Part shown: in pieces, positions 30,946-40,420 of the stretch | Layout of the letters: the number at the start of each line of letters is the position of its first letter | Position numbering within the stretch: the first letter of the stretch is position 1 | Assembly: GCA_017938765.1 (NCBI GenBank) | Contig: JAGBAX010000011.1 | Span: forward strand, 1-40,829 | Length of the DNA: 40,829 nt | Source of the DNA: Alistipes sp. | GTDB lineage: Bacteria; Bacteroidota; Bacteroidia; Bacteroidales; Rikenellaceae | Direction: 5' to 3' | Program-made: the position numbers and the translations under genes | Notes under the pieces: generated by a model | Databases searched by the model: none | What the model saw: the letters and a program-made list of their open reading frames with translations, nothing else | Told to the model about the DNA's origin: nothing

Positions 30946-32529
30946 CTACTCGTCAGCTGTCTCGGTAGGCTCTACGAAGACGTAGAAGATAAGCGGAGTA
31001 TATGGGGCAATCTCGGTCTCAATGGTAGAGGTTGTCTCCTCATAGTCGTAGTAGTTGTTATAGCCACCATAGTAGTTGTAGTAGTTATAGTAGCTATAAG
31101 GGTTATAATATGCCGAGCCCATCATACTGTAGTAGTTGTAGAGGTTTGCAAGGGCGTTGTATCCCGCATTGTAGCTACCACCAGAGGTGCTTGTAGATGC
31201 CGCTACGCCAGTTGAGCCGTAAGCATAGCCAGAGGTTGTGATAATCGCACCCCAGCGACCATAGCGGAGCTTTGGAATGCCGTATGCCCACGCGCTGATA
31301 TACTCGTCCTTATTTGAAGATACGGAGTATGAAAGGGCAGTGCCACCGCTATCTTTCTCGTCAAAGGCAAGCTCCTTAACCTCATCAATATTGGTGTCAA
31401 AGATAAATCCATCAAGGAAGCGACCTACATACCAAATCATCGCTGAGTTATCATCGCCAATCTCCTTTGCATCCTCGTCAGATGTCGCAGCAATCTTATC
31501 GGCGAACTTCTCGTTGAGGATTTTCCAGAGTTTTTTGTCAAACTCTGCCATATCGGCAAAGCGCTTTGTGTCCTTATATGGATTGCCCAGTCCCTCTACA
31601 TCTGGACGCATGTGCTGTAGATGAGCAAAGTCATCTGTAGGGGTAAAGGTGTTGCTGTAGTAGATACCCTCGTAGTACTTTGGCTCCTTATTTTCGCCCT
31701 CGGTATCCTCAGTGTCGGTGCTTGACTCGGTGTCGTTGTCGCCGTCAGTCTCGCCCTCCTCGCCCTCTTTATTCTCTATCTGGTGCCAAGCGGTCTTCTC
31801 GCTCTGCTCGTTACTCTTCTTAACAACTGCTTCAACCATCTCAAGCTCGTTGTCAGATGGGTTTTTAACCACACGAACAACCTCCATATCCAGAATCATC
31901 GGAACATTTGAGTCAAGAGAGTACTGACCCTCATAACCACCCTTGGCAGAGGAGCCATCAGCGCCATAGCCGATAGTAGATGAGAGGTAGAGGCGAACCT
32001 TTGAACCTTTGCGGAGCATCAGTTCTGTGCCTCGGCAGATATCTGGTCTTGAGGCTACATACTCCTCGCTCAGCTTAATCTTGTTGCGAGATGCAAGGTA
32101 ACTACCCTCAACAATAGCATAATACTCCTCCTTGCCGCAGTAGTTGCCATAAGGAACGTAGTGCGTACGGTCAGAGAACGATGCTTGCATACGAGCGACA
32201 ACCTCATTTCGTGTAGCGCATACATTGCCATCAAGGTCGTAGCCTGTAAAGTTGTAGAAGACCCAGCAGGTATCCTGCTCCATAATAGGCTTGCCACCAA
32301 AGTCGTTCTCCGAAGTCGCAGTAGCCTCACTGTCGCCCCAGTTTAACACATCAACATAGTAGCCACCCTTCTCTTGATAGTTGCCAACAAGCTCTGGACG
32401 GTTCTTTTTAATCCACGCCTTTAGTGAGCGTGCCTCCAACTCATCGCCTGAATACTCAGGCTCTTTAACGCAAGAGCTGAGGGCGAAAAGTGTGAGTAAA
32501 AGTGTGATTATAATCTTCATATTTTTCAT
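30946..32529 (-). CDS. FKBP-like lipoprotein with tyrosine-rich insertion
   Basis: A 527-residue lipoprotein (lipobox LSSC, Cys 20). Two FKBP-like regions are suggested. The first (about 85-245) has WVFYNFTGYDLDGNVCATR and KGSKVRLYLSSTIGYGADGS. The second (about 290-527) ends in RYGRWGAIITTSGYAYGSTG and IAPYTPLIFYVFVEP, as in FKBP folds. Between them is an acidic Glu/Asp/Thr linker (about 255-282). Inside the second domain, residues 449-496 are a Tyr/Asn/Ser/Gly segment with 18 Tyr in 48 residues, placed at the FKBP flap loop. Most catalytic aromatic residues cannot be confirmed by eye, so isomerase activity is uncertain. It is translated 3 nt after the similar gene upstream. Confidence 0.7.
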   Translation of the reverse strand: MKNMKIIITLLLTLFALSSCVKEPEYSGDELEARSLKAWIKKNRPELVGNYQEKGGYYVDVLNWGDSEATATSENDFGGKPIMEQDTCWVFYNFTGYDLDGNVCATRNEVVARMQASFSDRTHYVPYGNYCGKEEYYAIVEGSYLASRNKIKLSEEYVASRPDICRGTELMLRKGSKVRLYLSSTIGYGADGSSAKGGYEGQYSLDSNVPMILDMEVVRVVKNPSDNELEMVEAVVKKSNEQSEKTAWHQIENKEGEEGETDGDNDTESSTDTEDTEGENKEPKYYEGIYYSNTFTPTDDFAHLQHMRPDVEGLGNPYKDTKRFADMAEFDKKLWKILNEKFADKIAATSDEDAKEIGDDNSAMIWYVGRFLDGFIFDTNIDEVKELAFDEKDSGGTALSYSVSSNKDEYISAWAYGIPKLRYGRWGAIITTSGYAYGSTGVAASTSTSGGSYNAGYNALANLYNYYSMMGSAYYNPYSYYNYYNYYGGYNNYYDYEETTSTIETEIAPYTPLIFYVFVEPTETADE

Positions 32530-32532
32530 ATA

Positions 32533-33138
32533 CTATCGTGTTACACTTAAAATCTTTATATACCAAGCCACAGGGCTATTCTTTGGCACTGAGCCGATAA
32601 TATGCTTGCCATAGGCGGCCTGCGATGTCATATAGACCTGCACAGAGTCCTGGTCGCGACAGCCGATAAGCGCAGCCTCAAGACCCTCAATCACTTCTCC
32701 TCGGCCAAGACGCACTGTCAGCGGGTCAGTAGACCAAATCAGTTTGTCGTACTGATGTTTGTTGCTTGCCTCAATAGCCGATATAGTTGCAGGAATATTT
32801 GACCAGTATGTACTTGCTAAATTAGGCTCAGAGCCAGAGAAGATATAGGCGTTGAACTGAATGTCAATAATGCTGTTTGGCTCAACCTCCATCCACGCCT
32901 CGCGACCAGCCTCATAGTAATTTGTTATGTGGCGATAAGAGGAGTTGTTAAATACGGTGTAAAATGGCGGATTCTCATCAAGCGAACTGCTCACCTCCTG
33001 CTCGTCAATAAGGCGACGTGAAGATGTAAGATACCTCACAATGCTATCCTTCTGCTTTGTGAGCATATCTTCATCGTCCGTGCAACCGCAAAGTAGGGCT
33101 GCGCAGAGAACCATTACCGTATAAATCAACCGTTTCAT
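32533..33138 (-). CDS. FKBP-like lipoprotein
   Basis: The 201-residue product starts with MKRLIYTVMVLCAALLCGC (lipidated Cys 19). The C-terminal half follows the FKBP layout: VIEGLEAALIGCRDQDSVQVYMTSQAAYG, then SVPKNSPVAWYIKILSV. Such lipoproteins are common in Bacteroidales and are thought to sit in the periplasm or outer membrane as folding helpers. The start at 33138 is preferred, since the earlier in-frame codon would place 15 residues before the signal peptide. A -7 element (TATCTTTG on the minus strand, 33160-33153) is 15 nt upstream, so it has its own promoter, downstream of ruvA. Confidence 0.8.
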   Translation of the reverse strand: MKRLIYTVMVLCAALLCGCTDDEDMLTKQKDSIVRYLTSSRRLIDEQEVSSSLDENPPFYTVFNNSSYRHITNYYEAGREAWMEVEPNSIIDIQFNAYIFSGSEPNLASTYWSNIPATISAIEASNKHQYDKLIWSTDPLTVRLGRGEVIEGLEAALIGCRDQDSVQVYMTSQAAYGKHIIGSVPKNSPVAWYIKILSVTR

Positions 33139-33183
33139 AGCCATATAACGCGCAAAGATATAAAATATTACGCGAACTTCCAA

Positions 33184-33774
33184 TTATAATTGCTTTAAAG
33201 CGATGCGAATTACCTCCTCTACACGCAGTTCGGGACTCTCTTTGAAGATTTTCTTGAGAACTTTCTCGGAAGCGCCCTTCTGGAAACCGAGCATAATGAG
33301 TGCCGAGAGTGCCTCGTCGTAGCTCTCGCTGTTTACTGCTGTGTCGCGGCCTGCTATCTTCTCGTCAGCCTTAAGGTCTACCATCTTGCCACTTAACTCA
33401 ACAATAATCTTTTGAGCCGTCTTTAGTCCTAACCCCTTGACATTCTTGAGTAGTACGGCATTTCCTGTGCCGATAATGTTGCGAAGCTCTGATGGCGAGT
33501 ATGTAGACTGTATCATTCGCGCTGTATTACCACCCACACCCGAAACACCAATAAGCAGTCGGAACAGCTCACGCTCGGCCTTTGTTGCAAAACCGTAGAG
33601 AATCTGCGCATCCTCTCTGACGATGTAGTGCAGATAGAGTGTCACACTCTGGTTATTCTCAATCTCAGAGTATGTCTGCAACGATATGTTGATAAAGTAG
33701 CCAATGCCCGCCGCTTCAACAATGGCATATGCGGGTGCTACCTCGGTAAGTTTTCCTGTAATATACTCGTACAT
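33184..33774 (-). CDS. ruvA: Holliday junction branch-migration protein RuvA
   Basis: A 196-residue RuvA, the tetramer that binds Holliday junctions and loads RuvB. MYEYITGKLTEVAP and IGYFINIS form the OB-fold domain. The two helix-hairpin-helix motifs are ELFRLLIGVSGVGGNTA and LLKNVKGLGLKTAQKIIVEL, and the C-terminal domain III is YDEALSALIMLGFQKG. Length and order match the family. RuvB is not in the window. It follows an acetyltransferase gene by 6 nt on the same strand. Confidence 0.97.
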   Translation of the reverse strand: MYEYITGKLTEVAPAYAIVEAAGIGYFINISLQTYSEIENNQSVTLYLHYIVREDAQILYGFATKAERELFRLLIGVSGVGGNTARMIQSTYSPSELRNIIGTGNAVLLKNVKGLGLKTAQKIIVELSGKMVDLKADEKIAGRDTAVNSESYDEALSALIMLGFQKGASEKVLKKIFKESPELRVEEVIRIALKQL

Positions 33775-33780
33775 AATGTT

Positions 33781-34335
33781 TTATAAAAGTTTTTTCTTTA
33801 CCACAGCGGGATTTCCTGCTGCAAGAGAGTCATCTGGAATATCCCTTGTAACAACGCTTCCTGCAGCGATAATGCAGCGGTTGCCGATAGTAACTCCTGG
33901 GCAGATAGTAACGCTTCCGCCAATCCAGCAGTCGTCGCCAATCTTTATCGGCATACCCGTCTCAATAGGCTTGCGGCGCTCAAGATAGTTTGTTGGGTGT
34001 TGCGGGGTGTAAAATCCGCAGTTAGGTCCAATCTTGGTGTAGTTGCCAATAGTAATACCGCCCGAATCAAGGAAGGTGCAGTTCTTATTAATAAAGGAGT
34101 GCTCGCCAATCTTTATGCGGAAGCCTACATCGCAGTAGAATGGCACAGAGATAGTAGAACTCTCTGGCATATCTGGAATAAGCTCGCGCAATACCGCTGG
34201 AAATTCGGGGTCGCGGCGAGTCATATTGTTGAGTCGGACGAGTATCTCCTTGCTACGCGCAAAGGCGGCATTGACCTCCGGGTCGTGGAAGTTGTAGAGC
34301 TCGCCGTCCATCATTTTTTCAAATTCACTCTTCAT
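33781..34335 (-). CDS. Hexapeptide-repeat sugar O-acetyltransferase (maltose/galactoside type)
   Basis: The 184-residue product is a left-handed beta-helix acetyltransferase of the LacA/Maa group. The N-terminal MKSEFEKMMDGELYNFHDPE is the typical Mac domain. Hexapeptide repeats follow from about residue 70: IGEHSFINKNC, ITIGNYTKIGPN, the catalytic His in YTPQHPTN, then IGDDCWIGGSVTICPGVTIG. The C-terminus AAGNPAVVKKKLL is usual for the family. It acetylates a sugar such as maltose or a galactoside using acetyl-CoA. Its promoter is back to back with that of recQ. Confidence 0.9.
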   Translation of the reverse strand: MKSEFEKMMDGELYNFHDPEVNAAFARSKEILVRLNNMTRRDPEFPAVLRELIPDMPESSTISVPFYCDVGFRIKIGEHSFINKNCTFLDSGGITIGNYTKIGPNCGFYTPQHPTNYLERRKPIETGMPIKIGDDCWIGGSVTICPGVTIGNRCIIAAGSVVTRDIPDDSLAAGNPAVVKKKLL

Positions 34336-34354
34336 AGTTCGCTTTTTTCAACCA

Positions 34355-34371
34355 CAAAGTTACTATTTTTG
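34355..34371. promoter_or_regulatory. Back-to-back promoters, acetyltransferase and recQ
   Basis: CAAAGTTA (34355-34362, TAACTTTG on the minus strand) and TATTTTTG (34364-34371, plus strand) are separated by one base. The plus start site would give recQ a leader of about 40 nt. A second possible plus element, TAATTTCG (34404-34411), is too close to the ATG for a normal leader. Confidence 0.5.
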
Positions 34372-34417
34372 TTGAAAAAATAGTCTGTCCGAGAAAAAAA
34401 GTGTAATTTCGCGACTG

Positions 34418-36337
34418 ATGAGAGATAAATTACTTGCCATACTAAAGCAATATTGGGGCTATGAGAGCTTCCGAGAGTCGCAGTACGAGATTATTTCGTC
34501 TGTGCTTTCGGGGCGTGATACTCTTGCCCTGATGCCTACGGGAGGTGGTAAGTCTATAACCTACCAGTTGCCAACGCTTATGACAGATGGATTGTGCGTT
34601 GTCATTACGCCCCTTATTGCGCTGATGAAGGACCAAGTGGATAAACTACAACGGCAGGGTATCTCGGCTGTGGCTATCCATTCGGGATTGTCTCGTCGTA
34701 AGATTGATATAGCGTTAGACAACTGTGTCTATGGCGATGTGAAGTTCCTATATATTGCCCCAGAGCGTCTAAACTCTGATATTTTCCGACTTCGCGCAAG
34801 ACGAATGAATATCTCTCTAATAGCAGTTGATGAGGCTCACTGTATCTCGCAGTGGGGATACGATTTTCGCCCCTCTTACCTCCATATTAAGACTCTGCGA
34901 GAATTTCAGCCAGAGGCTCCAGTGTTAGCCCTTACAGCCTCTGCTACGGAGCAGGTGGCGGATGATATAATGGAGAATCTCTGTTTTGCGGAGAAGAATA
35001 TTATTCGTAGCTCATTTGCTCGTCCCAATCTGTCGTATGTCGTGCGCAAAGTTGAGGATAAAGAGGAACAACTACTGCGCGTGATTAGCGGTGTGGCAGG
35101 TAGTGGTATTGTCTATGTGCGCAAGCGCGAGACGGCCGAAACTTTGTGTCAATTCCTTCAGGAACAGGGTGTTAGTGCATCGTTTTATCATGCAGGACTA
35201 CCTAATGAGGAGCGCTCAATTCGTCAGGATGAGTGGGTGAGTGGCAGGGTGAGAGTTATGGTTGCTACAAATGCCTTTGGTATGGGTATTGACAAGGCGG
35301 ATGTGAGATTTGTGGTCCACTATACGATGAGCGACTCTATGGAGAGTTACTATCAGGAGTCTGGTCGTGCAGGTCGTGACGGCAAGCGTAGTTACGCAAT
35401 GCTTATGGTGGCTCCAAATGACTATAAAATACTTAGTAGAAGAGTTGAGGGTAACTTTCCGCCGATAGAGCAGATTAAGAGTATCTATGAGAAGATTTGT
35501 GCCTATCTGATGATTGCAATAGGCGATGGCGCAGCTCGCTCTTATGTCTTTAATATTCAGGACTTTTGTTATAGAGAAAAACTCTTTGTGCAGACAGTTG
35601 TAAGTGCGCTTGATTTGCTTGAGCGAAACGAGTATATGTCCTATGTTGATGTGGCAGACAATCCTGCTCGTGTGATATTCAAGGTGAGTAGAGATGACCT
35701 CTATAAATATACGATGTCAGATACCGTAGAGCGCGTTGTTCGCACTATGTTGCGTATGTATAATGGACTCTTTACTGAGTTTAGAGCCATAGATGAAGAG
35801 GTTATTGCAGCAGCAACAGATATGTCTCGTGAGCAGGTGCATCAGGTGCTTCGTGAACTGTGGCGTAGTCAAATTATCCGCTATGTGCCAGCAAATAGTT
35901 CTCCGATGATTTATATGAACGAGGAGCGACTACCCGTCTCTTCGCTCTATATCTCGCCAAAGAGCTATGGCTATCGTAAAGAGCAGATGATTAGCCGCTT
36001 TGAGGCTATGGTTGGCTATGCAGAAAATACGACAGAGTGCCGCAGCGTTATATTGTCTAACTACTTCGGGGATAGCTCTGCTGAACCATGTGGTCATTGT
36101 GATGTTTGCCTTGCCAATAAGCGCAATGCTAAGAGTGAAGATAGTGCAGAGGCTGTTGAGAAGCGGATTGTAGAGTCTCTTAATGAGGGCGAGTTGCCAC
36201 TGCGTGAGATTGCTCGCCGTGTTGCTGCTAAGCCTCAAACTATTACCGATGCGCTATATTGTATGCTTGATAGGGGAGAGGTGGCGCTTCGTGAGCCAGA
36301 TATCTTTATGCTTGCTCCGACAGAGGGTCGGAAGTAG
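34418..36337 (+). CDS. recQ: RecQ-family ATP-dependent DNA helicase
   Basis: A 639-residue 3'-5' helicase. The motif 0 FRESQYEII, Walker A MPTGGGKSI, DEAH box VDEAHCISQWG, TASATEQ, and motif VI QESGRAGRDGKRS are all present. The RQC zinc site is formed by Cys in TTECRS and PCGHCDVC. A winged-helix segment follows (RIVESLNEGELPLREIARRV). A separate HRDC domain is not apparent, since the chain ends soon after the second winged-helix-like stretch. It acts in recombination repair. The gene is followed by 161 nt with the gyrA promoter. Confidence 0.95.
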   Translation: MRDKLLAILKQYWGYESFRESQYEIISSVLSGRDTLALMPTGGGKSITYQLPTLMTDGLCVVITPLIALMKDQVDKLQRQGISAVAIHSGLSRRKIDIALDNCVYGDVKFLYIAPERLNSDIFRLRARRMNISLIAVDEAHCISQWGYDFRPSYLHIKTLREFQPEAPVLALTASATEQVADDIMENLCFAEKNIIRSSFARPNLSYVVRKVEDKEEQLLRVISGVAGSGIVYVRKRETAETLCQFLQEQGVSASFYHAGLPNEERSIRQDEWVSGRVRVMVATNAFGMGIDKADVRFVVHYTMSDSMESYYQESGRAGRDGKRSYAMLMVAPNDYKILSRRVEGNFPPIEQIKSIYEKICAYLMIAIGDGAARSYVFNIQDFCYREKLFVQTVVSALDLLERNEYMSYVDVADNPARVIFKVSRDDLYKYTMSDTVERVVRTMLRMYNGLFTEFRAIDEEVIAAATDMSREQVHQVLRELWRSQIIRYVPANSSPMIYMNEERLPVSSLYISPKSYGYRKEQMISRFEAMVGYAENTTECRSVILSNYFGDSSAEPCGHCDVCLANKRNAKSEDSAEAVEKRIVESLNEGELPLREIARRVAAKPQTITDALYCMLDRGEVALREPDIFMLAPTEGRK

Positions 36338-36428
36338 AGCTAAAGTCTCTTAAATCGCCTAAAAATGGGCAATAATCGCAAAATTCTTCCGTTTGACTCT
36401 TGTTGGGTGCGAAAAGATTTGATTAAAG

Positions 36429-36459
36429 TTGCTTAAATCAAAAAAATTCGCTATTTTTG
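36429..36459 (+). promoter_or_regulatory. gyrA promoter
   Basis: TTG at 36429-36431 and TATTTTTG at 36452-36459 are separated by 20 nt. The leader to the gyrA ATG is about 33 nt. Confidence 0.55.
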
Positions 36460-36498
36460 CGCGTGTTATTTAAGGAAATTAGAACTTAAACTTATATT

Positions 36499-39060
36499 AT
36501 GGAATTGGAAGAAATGAACAAGGGTCTTGTCGGCCGAATCGATAGAGTGAATATCGAGGAGCAGATGAAGACCGCCTACATCAACTATTCGATGTCGGTA
36601 ATCGTCTCTCGTGCGCTGCCAGATGTGCGCGATGGACTCAAGCCGGTGCACCGCCGTATCCTCTTTGATATGAGTGAGCACCTGCATCTGTATCATGACA
36701 AAGAGACTCGTAAGTCTGCCCGTATCGTGGGTGATGTGTTGGGTAAGTTCCACCCACACGGCGACTCTTCTGTTTATGATGCTATGTGTCGTATGGCTCA
36801 GGATTGGGCTATGCGCTATCCTCTTGTAGATGGTCAGGGTAACTTCGGTTCTATGGATGGCGACTCTCCAGCGGCTATGCGTTATACAGAGGCTCGCCTG
36901 CAGAAGATCTCTGCTGAGGTTATGGCTGATATAGACAAGCAGACTATTGACTGGACTCCAAACTTTGACGGCGAGGAGCTTGAGCCAACAGTTCTGCCTA
37001 CAAAGATTCCGCTTCTGCTTGTAAATGGTGCAAGCGGTATTGCGGTAGGTATGGCTACAAATATGGCTCCGCACAACCTTGGCGAGGTGGTAGATGCTTG
37101 TTGCGCATATATTGACAACCCAGAGTGCCAGTGTGAGGACCTCCTTCACTTTGTAAAGGGTCCAGACTTCCCTACTGGCGGTATCCTCTATGGCTACGCA
37201 GGTATCAAGGAGGCTCTGCTTACAGGTCGCGGACGAGTTGTTATCCGTGCAAAGTACGAGATTGAGACTGTCAAGAATCGTCAGCAGATTGTCTTTACCG
37301 AGATGCCATATATGGTGCGTAAGGATGAGCTGTGCGATAGCATTGCAAAGCTGATTAAGGATGGTAAGATTGACGGCATTGCCGATGTAAACGATGAGTC
37401 ATCAGACCGCGACGGTGTTCGCCTTGTTGTTCTGCTTAAGCAGGATGCGGTGGCAAATGTTGTTGTCAATATGCTCTTTAAGCACACCGCTCTGCAGTCA
37501 TCATTTGCTGTGAACAATATTGCTCTTGTAAATGGTCGTCCAGAGCTTCTTAACCTTAAGCAGCTTATCGCTCACTTCGTAGACCACCGTCACAAGGTTG
37601 TTGTACGCCGTACACAGCACGACCTTAAGGTTGCACAAGATAGACTCCACATTGTACTGGGTCTGCTCATTGCGCAGGATAATATTGATGAGGTTGTCCA
37701 CACAATTCGCGCAGAGCGCACTCCAGATGATGCTCGCAAGGCACTGATGGATAAGTTCAACCTTTCAGAGCTTCAGGCTGCCGCTATCGTGGCAATGCGT
37801 CTGGGTGCTCTTACAGGTCTTGAGCACGGCAAGCTCACAGCTGAGCGTGATACTCTTGAGGCTAATATTGCCGAGTATACAGCAATCCTTGCAAGCACAG
37901 AGCGTCAGCTTCAGATTGTTAAGGATGAGCTTATTGAGGTGCGTGAGAACTATGCCGATGAGCGCCGTTCAGAGATTGTCTACTCATCAGAGGAGTTTAA
38001 TCCAGAGGACTTCTATGCTGACGAGGATATGGTTATTACAATCTCTCATCTTGGATACATCAAGCGTACATCACTCTCTGAGTACCGTACACAGAATCGT
38101 GGTGGCGTAGGTGCAAAGGGTAGTGCAACGCGCGATGAGGACTTTATTGAGCATATCTATGTGGCATCTATGCACAATACAATGATGTTCTTTACAGAGA
38201 AGGGTCGTTGTTATTGGCTTAAGGTATACGAAATTCCAGAGGGAACACGTTCTTCTAAGGGAAGGGCTATACAAAATGTCATCCAGATTGAGCCAGATGA
38301 TAAGGTTCGTGCATACATTAACTGCAAGCGTCTGAACGATGCAGACTATGTGGAGAACAACTTTATCATTATGTGTACCAAGGAGGGAACAATCAAGAAG
38401 ACTAAGCTTGAGGCGTACTCTCGTCCGCGTGCAAATGGTGTCAATGCGATTGTTATCCGCGAGGGCGACCAGCTTATTGATGCAAAGCTCACAAGTGGAA
38501 GAGCAGAGGTTATGATTGCATCGCGCGAGGGTAAGGCTATCCGCTTCAATGAGGAGATTGTCCGCCCAGTAGGCCGTACAAGTATGGGTGTTCGTGGTAT
38601 CGCCCTTGAGGATGGAAATGAGGCTATCGGTATGATTTGCATCGAGCCAGACTCAAGCCAGGATGTACTCGTTCTTTCAGAGAATGGATTTGGTAAGCGA
38701 ACTGACCTTGATGAGTACCGTATTACCAATCGTGGTGGTAAGGGTGTTAAGACCATTAACATTACCGAGAAGACTGGTAAGCTGATATCTATTCAGGCTG
38801 TAACGGATCAGAACGACCTTATGATTATCAACCGCTCTGGCCTTACTATCCGCACAGCTGTTGAGCAGATTCGCGTGGCTGGCCGTGCTACGCAGGGCGT
38901 TAAGATTATCAACCTGCGTGAGGGCGATAGCATCGCCTCTGTTATGGCAGTGCCAAAGAGCGAGGATGAGGCCGAGCTCGTAGAGGGTGTTGTAGAGACA
39001 GCCGAGGCTACAGAGGTAACACCTGTAGTGGAGACAGTAGAGAGTGAAACAAATAATTAA
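36499..39060 (+). CDS. gyrA: DNA gyrase subunit A
   Basis: The 853-residue GyrA forms the DNA-cleaving half of gyrase. The catalytic tyrosine is residue 129 in [10 protein letters not shown]. The quinolone-resistance region reads [10 protein letters not shown], with Ser 90 and Asp 94 at the positions of E. coli Ser 83 and Asp 87, i.e. the susceptible pattern. The C-terminal beta-pinwheel begins with the GyrA-box position at residue 532, reading QNRGGVG in place of the canonical QRRGGKG. A second NRGGKG occurs later. The acidic tail is Glu/Thr/Val-rich. A TPR protein gene starts 16 nt after the stop. ParC-type identity is less likely given the box and length. Confidence 0.96.
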   Translation: MELEEMNKGLVGRIDRVNIEEQMKTAYINYSMSVIVSRALPDVRDGLKPVHRRILFDMSEHLHLYHDKETRKSARIVGDVLGKFHPHGDSSVYDAMCRMAQDWAMRYPLVDGQGNFGSMDGDSPAAMRYTEARLQKISAEVMADIDKQTIDWTPNFDGEELEPTVLPTKIPLLLVNGASGIAVGMATNMAPHNLGEVVDACCAYIDNPECQCEDLLHFVKGPDFPTGGILYGYAGIKEALLTGRGRVVIRAKYEIETVKNRQQIVFTEMPYMVRKDELCDSIAKLIKDGKIDGIADVNDESSDRDGVRLVVLLKQDAVANVVVNMLFKHTALQSSFAVNNIALVNGRPELLNLKQLIAHFVDHRHKVVVRRTQHDLKVAQDRLHIVLGLLIAQDNIDEVVHTIRAERTPDDARKALMDKFNLSELQAAAIVAMRLGALTGLEHGKLTAERDTLEANIAEYTAILASTERQLQIVKDELIEVRENYADERRSEIVYSSEEFNPEDFYADEDMVITISHLGYIKRTSLSEYRTQNRGGVGAKGSATRDEDFIEHIYVASMHNTMMFFTEKGRCYWLKVYEIPEGTRSSKGRAIQNVIQIEPDDKVRAYINCKRLNDADYVENNFIIMCTKEGTIKKTKLEAYSRPRANGVNAIVIREGDQLIDAKLTSGRAEVMIASREGKAIRFNEEIVRPVGRTSMGVRGIALEDGNEAIGMICIEPDSSQDVLVLSENGFGKRTDLDEYRITNRGGKGVKTINITEKTGKLISIQAVTDQNDLMIINRSGLTIRTAVEQIRVAGRATQGVKIINLREGDSIASVMAVPKSEDEAELVEGVVETAEATEVTPVVETVESETNN

Positions 39061-39076
39061 ACCAAATTTTTATACT

Positions 39077-40420
39077 ATGAAAAAGTTTATCTTGATGGTA
39101 GCAGCCGCTATGGCTTTGATTGTGCCAACTGCTACTGCACAGAAAATCAACGAAGATGCAACTCTTGCAAAGCTTACTAAGAGCGATGCAGAGGTTAAGG
39201 ACGCAAAGAAGGCTGCTAAGTCTTCAGTGTGGGTAAACCGTGCAAAGGTTTATGCTGATGCCCTTATGGAGCCTACAAAGGCGCTTTCAACATCTCTTGA
39301 CGCAACATTCTTGCGTTACACTATGGGCGAGCCAACTGAGACTGTTACTGACGAGCAGGGCCGCCAGATTTGGGTTTACCCTTGGGTAAAGGTTTATATG
39401 AGCGAGAACCGCGTAGCCGCTTGGCAGCAGACTCGTGAGATTAAGGAGGGTATCTTTGATGTTGTTGTTGAGGCTGTAGCAAAGGCTCAGGAGCTTGATG
39501 CAAAGGCTGATGCAAAGGTTAAGCCACTTCTTGACCTTGCTATCAACTACTACTCACAGCTCGGCGAGATTAGCACATTTATTCCTGACTACGCAGTAGC
39601 TATTGACGCCTTTGTTAAGGCTGCAAAGCTCCAGGAGAATAAGATTTATAGCCAGGTAGATCCTAAGTACTACTTCTTTGCTGGTCAGATGTCTGCTTTC
39701 CTCGGCGCAGAGAATAAGCAGTACTTCATTGACGGTGAGAACTACCTTAACAAGGCTCGTGAGCTTGGTTATGTAGACGAGACTGGTAACCTCTACTACT
39801 ACCTCTTCCACTGCTACTATGGTCAGCGTGAGGATAACAAGGAGAACCTCGTAAAGGCAAAGAATATCCTTCTTGAGGGTATTGAGAAGTTCCCAAAGAA
39901 CGACAAGATTCTTGACGGTCTTATGTCTCTCTACACTGCAGAGGAGGGCGTAGGTGACCCTGCAGAGCTTGTTGAGATGATTGACAAGTTCCTTGCTGAG
40001 ACTCCAGATAACCCAGACCTCTGGTTCGGTCGTGGCCGTGTGTTCTACAAGCTTAAGAACTTTGACGAGTGTATCACCTCTTTCAAGAAGATTGACGCTC
40101 TGAAGCCAAATGACTACGACACTAACTTCTATATCGGCTACTTCTATGTAGAGAAGGCAGAGCACGAGAATCGCCTCTTCAACCAGAAGCTTGACTCTTT
40201 CACAAGCCAGGACGAGTATATGGCAGAGCGTAAGAAGGTTCGTTCAGTATATATGGAGTCTATCCCTTACCTTGAGAAGGCACACGAGCTCAACCCACAG
40301 AATGTTGACTGCACACAGATTCTTAAGGAGGTTTGCTTCCTTCTCCGCGAGGAGCCAGGTGTAATGGATAAGTACAATAAGTATAATGCTGAGTACAAAA
40401 AACTTAAGGGCCTTGAGTAA
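39077..40420 (+). CDS. Exported tetratricopeptide-repeat protein
   Basis: The 447-residue product starts with signal peptide MKKFILMVAAAMALIVPTATAQ. The start at 39077 avoids overlap with gyrA. The middle and C-terminal parts are helical repeats in TPR style (for example DNPDLWFGRGRVFYKLKNFDECITSFKKIDALKPND and IPYLEKAHELNPQN segments, each about 34 residues). Paired helices over about 165-430 would form a protein-binding superhelix in the periplasm. Such proteins are very common downstream of gyrA in Bacteroidales, but no function is assigned. It shares a transcript with gyrA, probably, as no terminator or promoter lies between them. Confidence 0.85.
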   Translation: MKKFILMVAAAMALIVPTATAQKINEDATLAKLTKSDAEVKDAKKAAKSSVWVNRAKVYADALMEPTKALSTSLDATFLRYTMGEPTETVTDEQGRQIWVYPWVKVYMSENRVAAWQQTREIKEGIFDVVVEAVAKAQELDAKADAKVKPLLDLAINYYSQLGEISTFIPDYAVAIDAFVKAAKLQENKIYSQVDPKYYFFAGQMSAFLGAENKQYFIDGENYLNKARELGYVDETGNLYYYLFHCYYGQREDNKENLVKAKNILLEGIEKFPKNDKILDGLMSLYTAEEGVGDPAELVEMIDKFLAETPDNPDLWFGRGRVFYKLKNFDECITSFKKIDALKPNDYDTNFYIGYFYVEKAEHENRLFNQKLDSFTSQDEYMAERKKVRSVYMESIPYLEKAHELNPQNVDCTQILKEVCFLLREEPGVMDKYNKYNAEYKKLKGLE

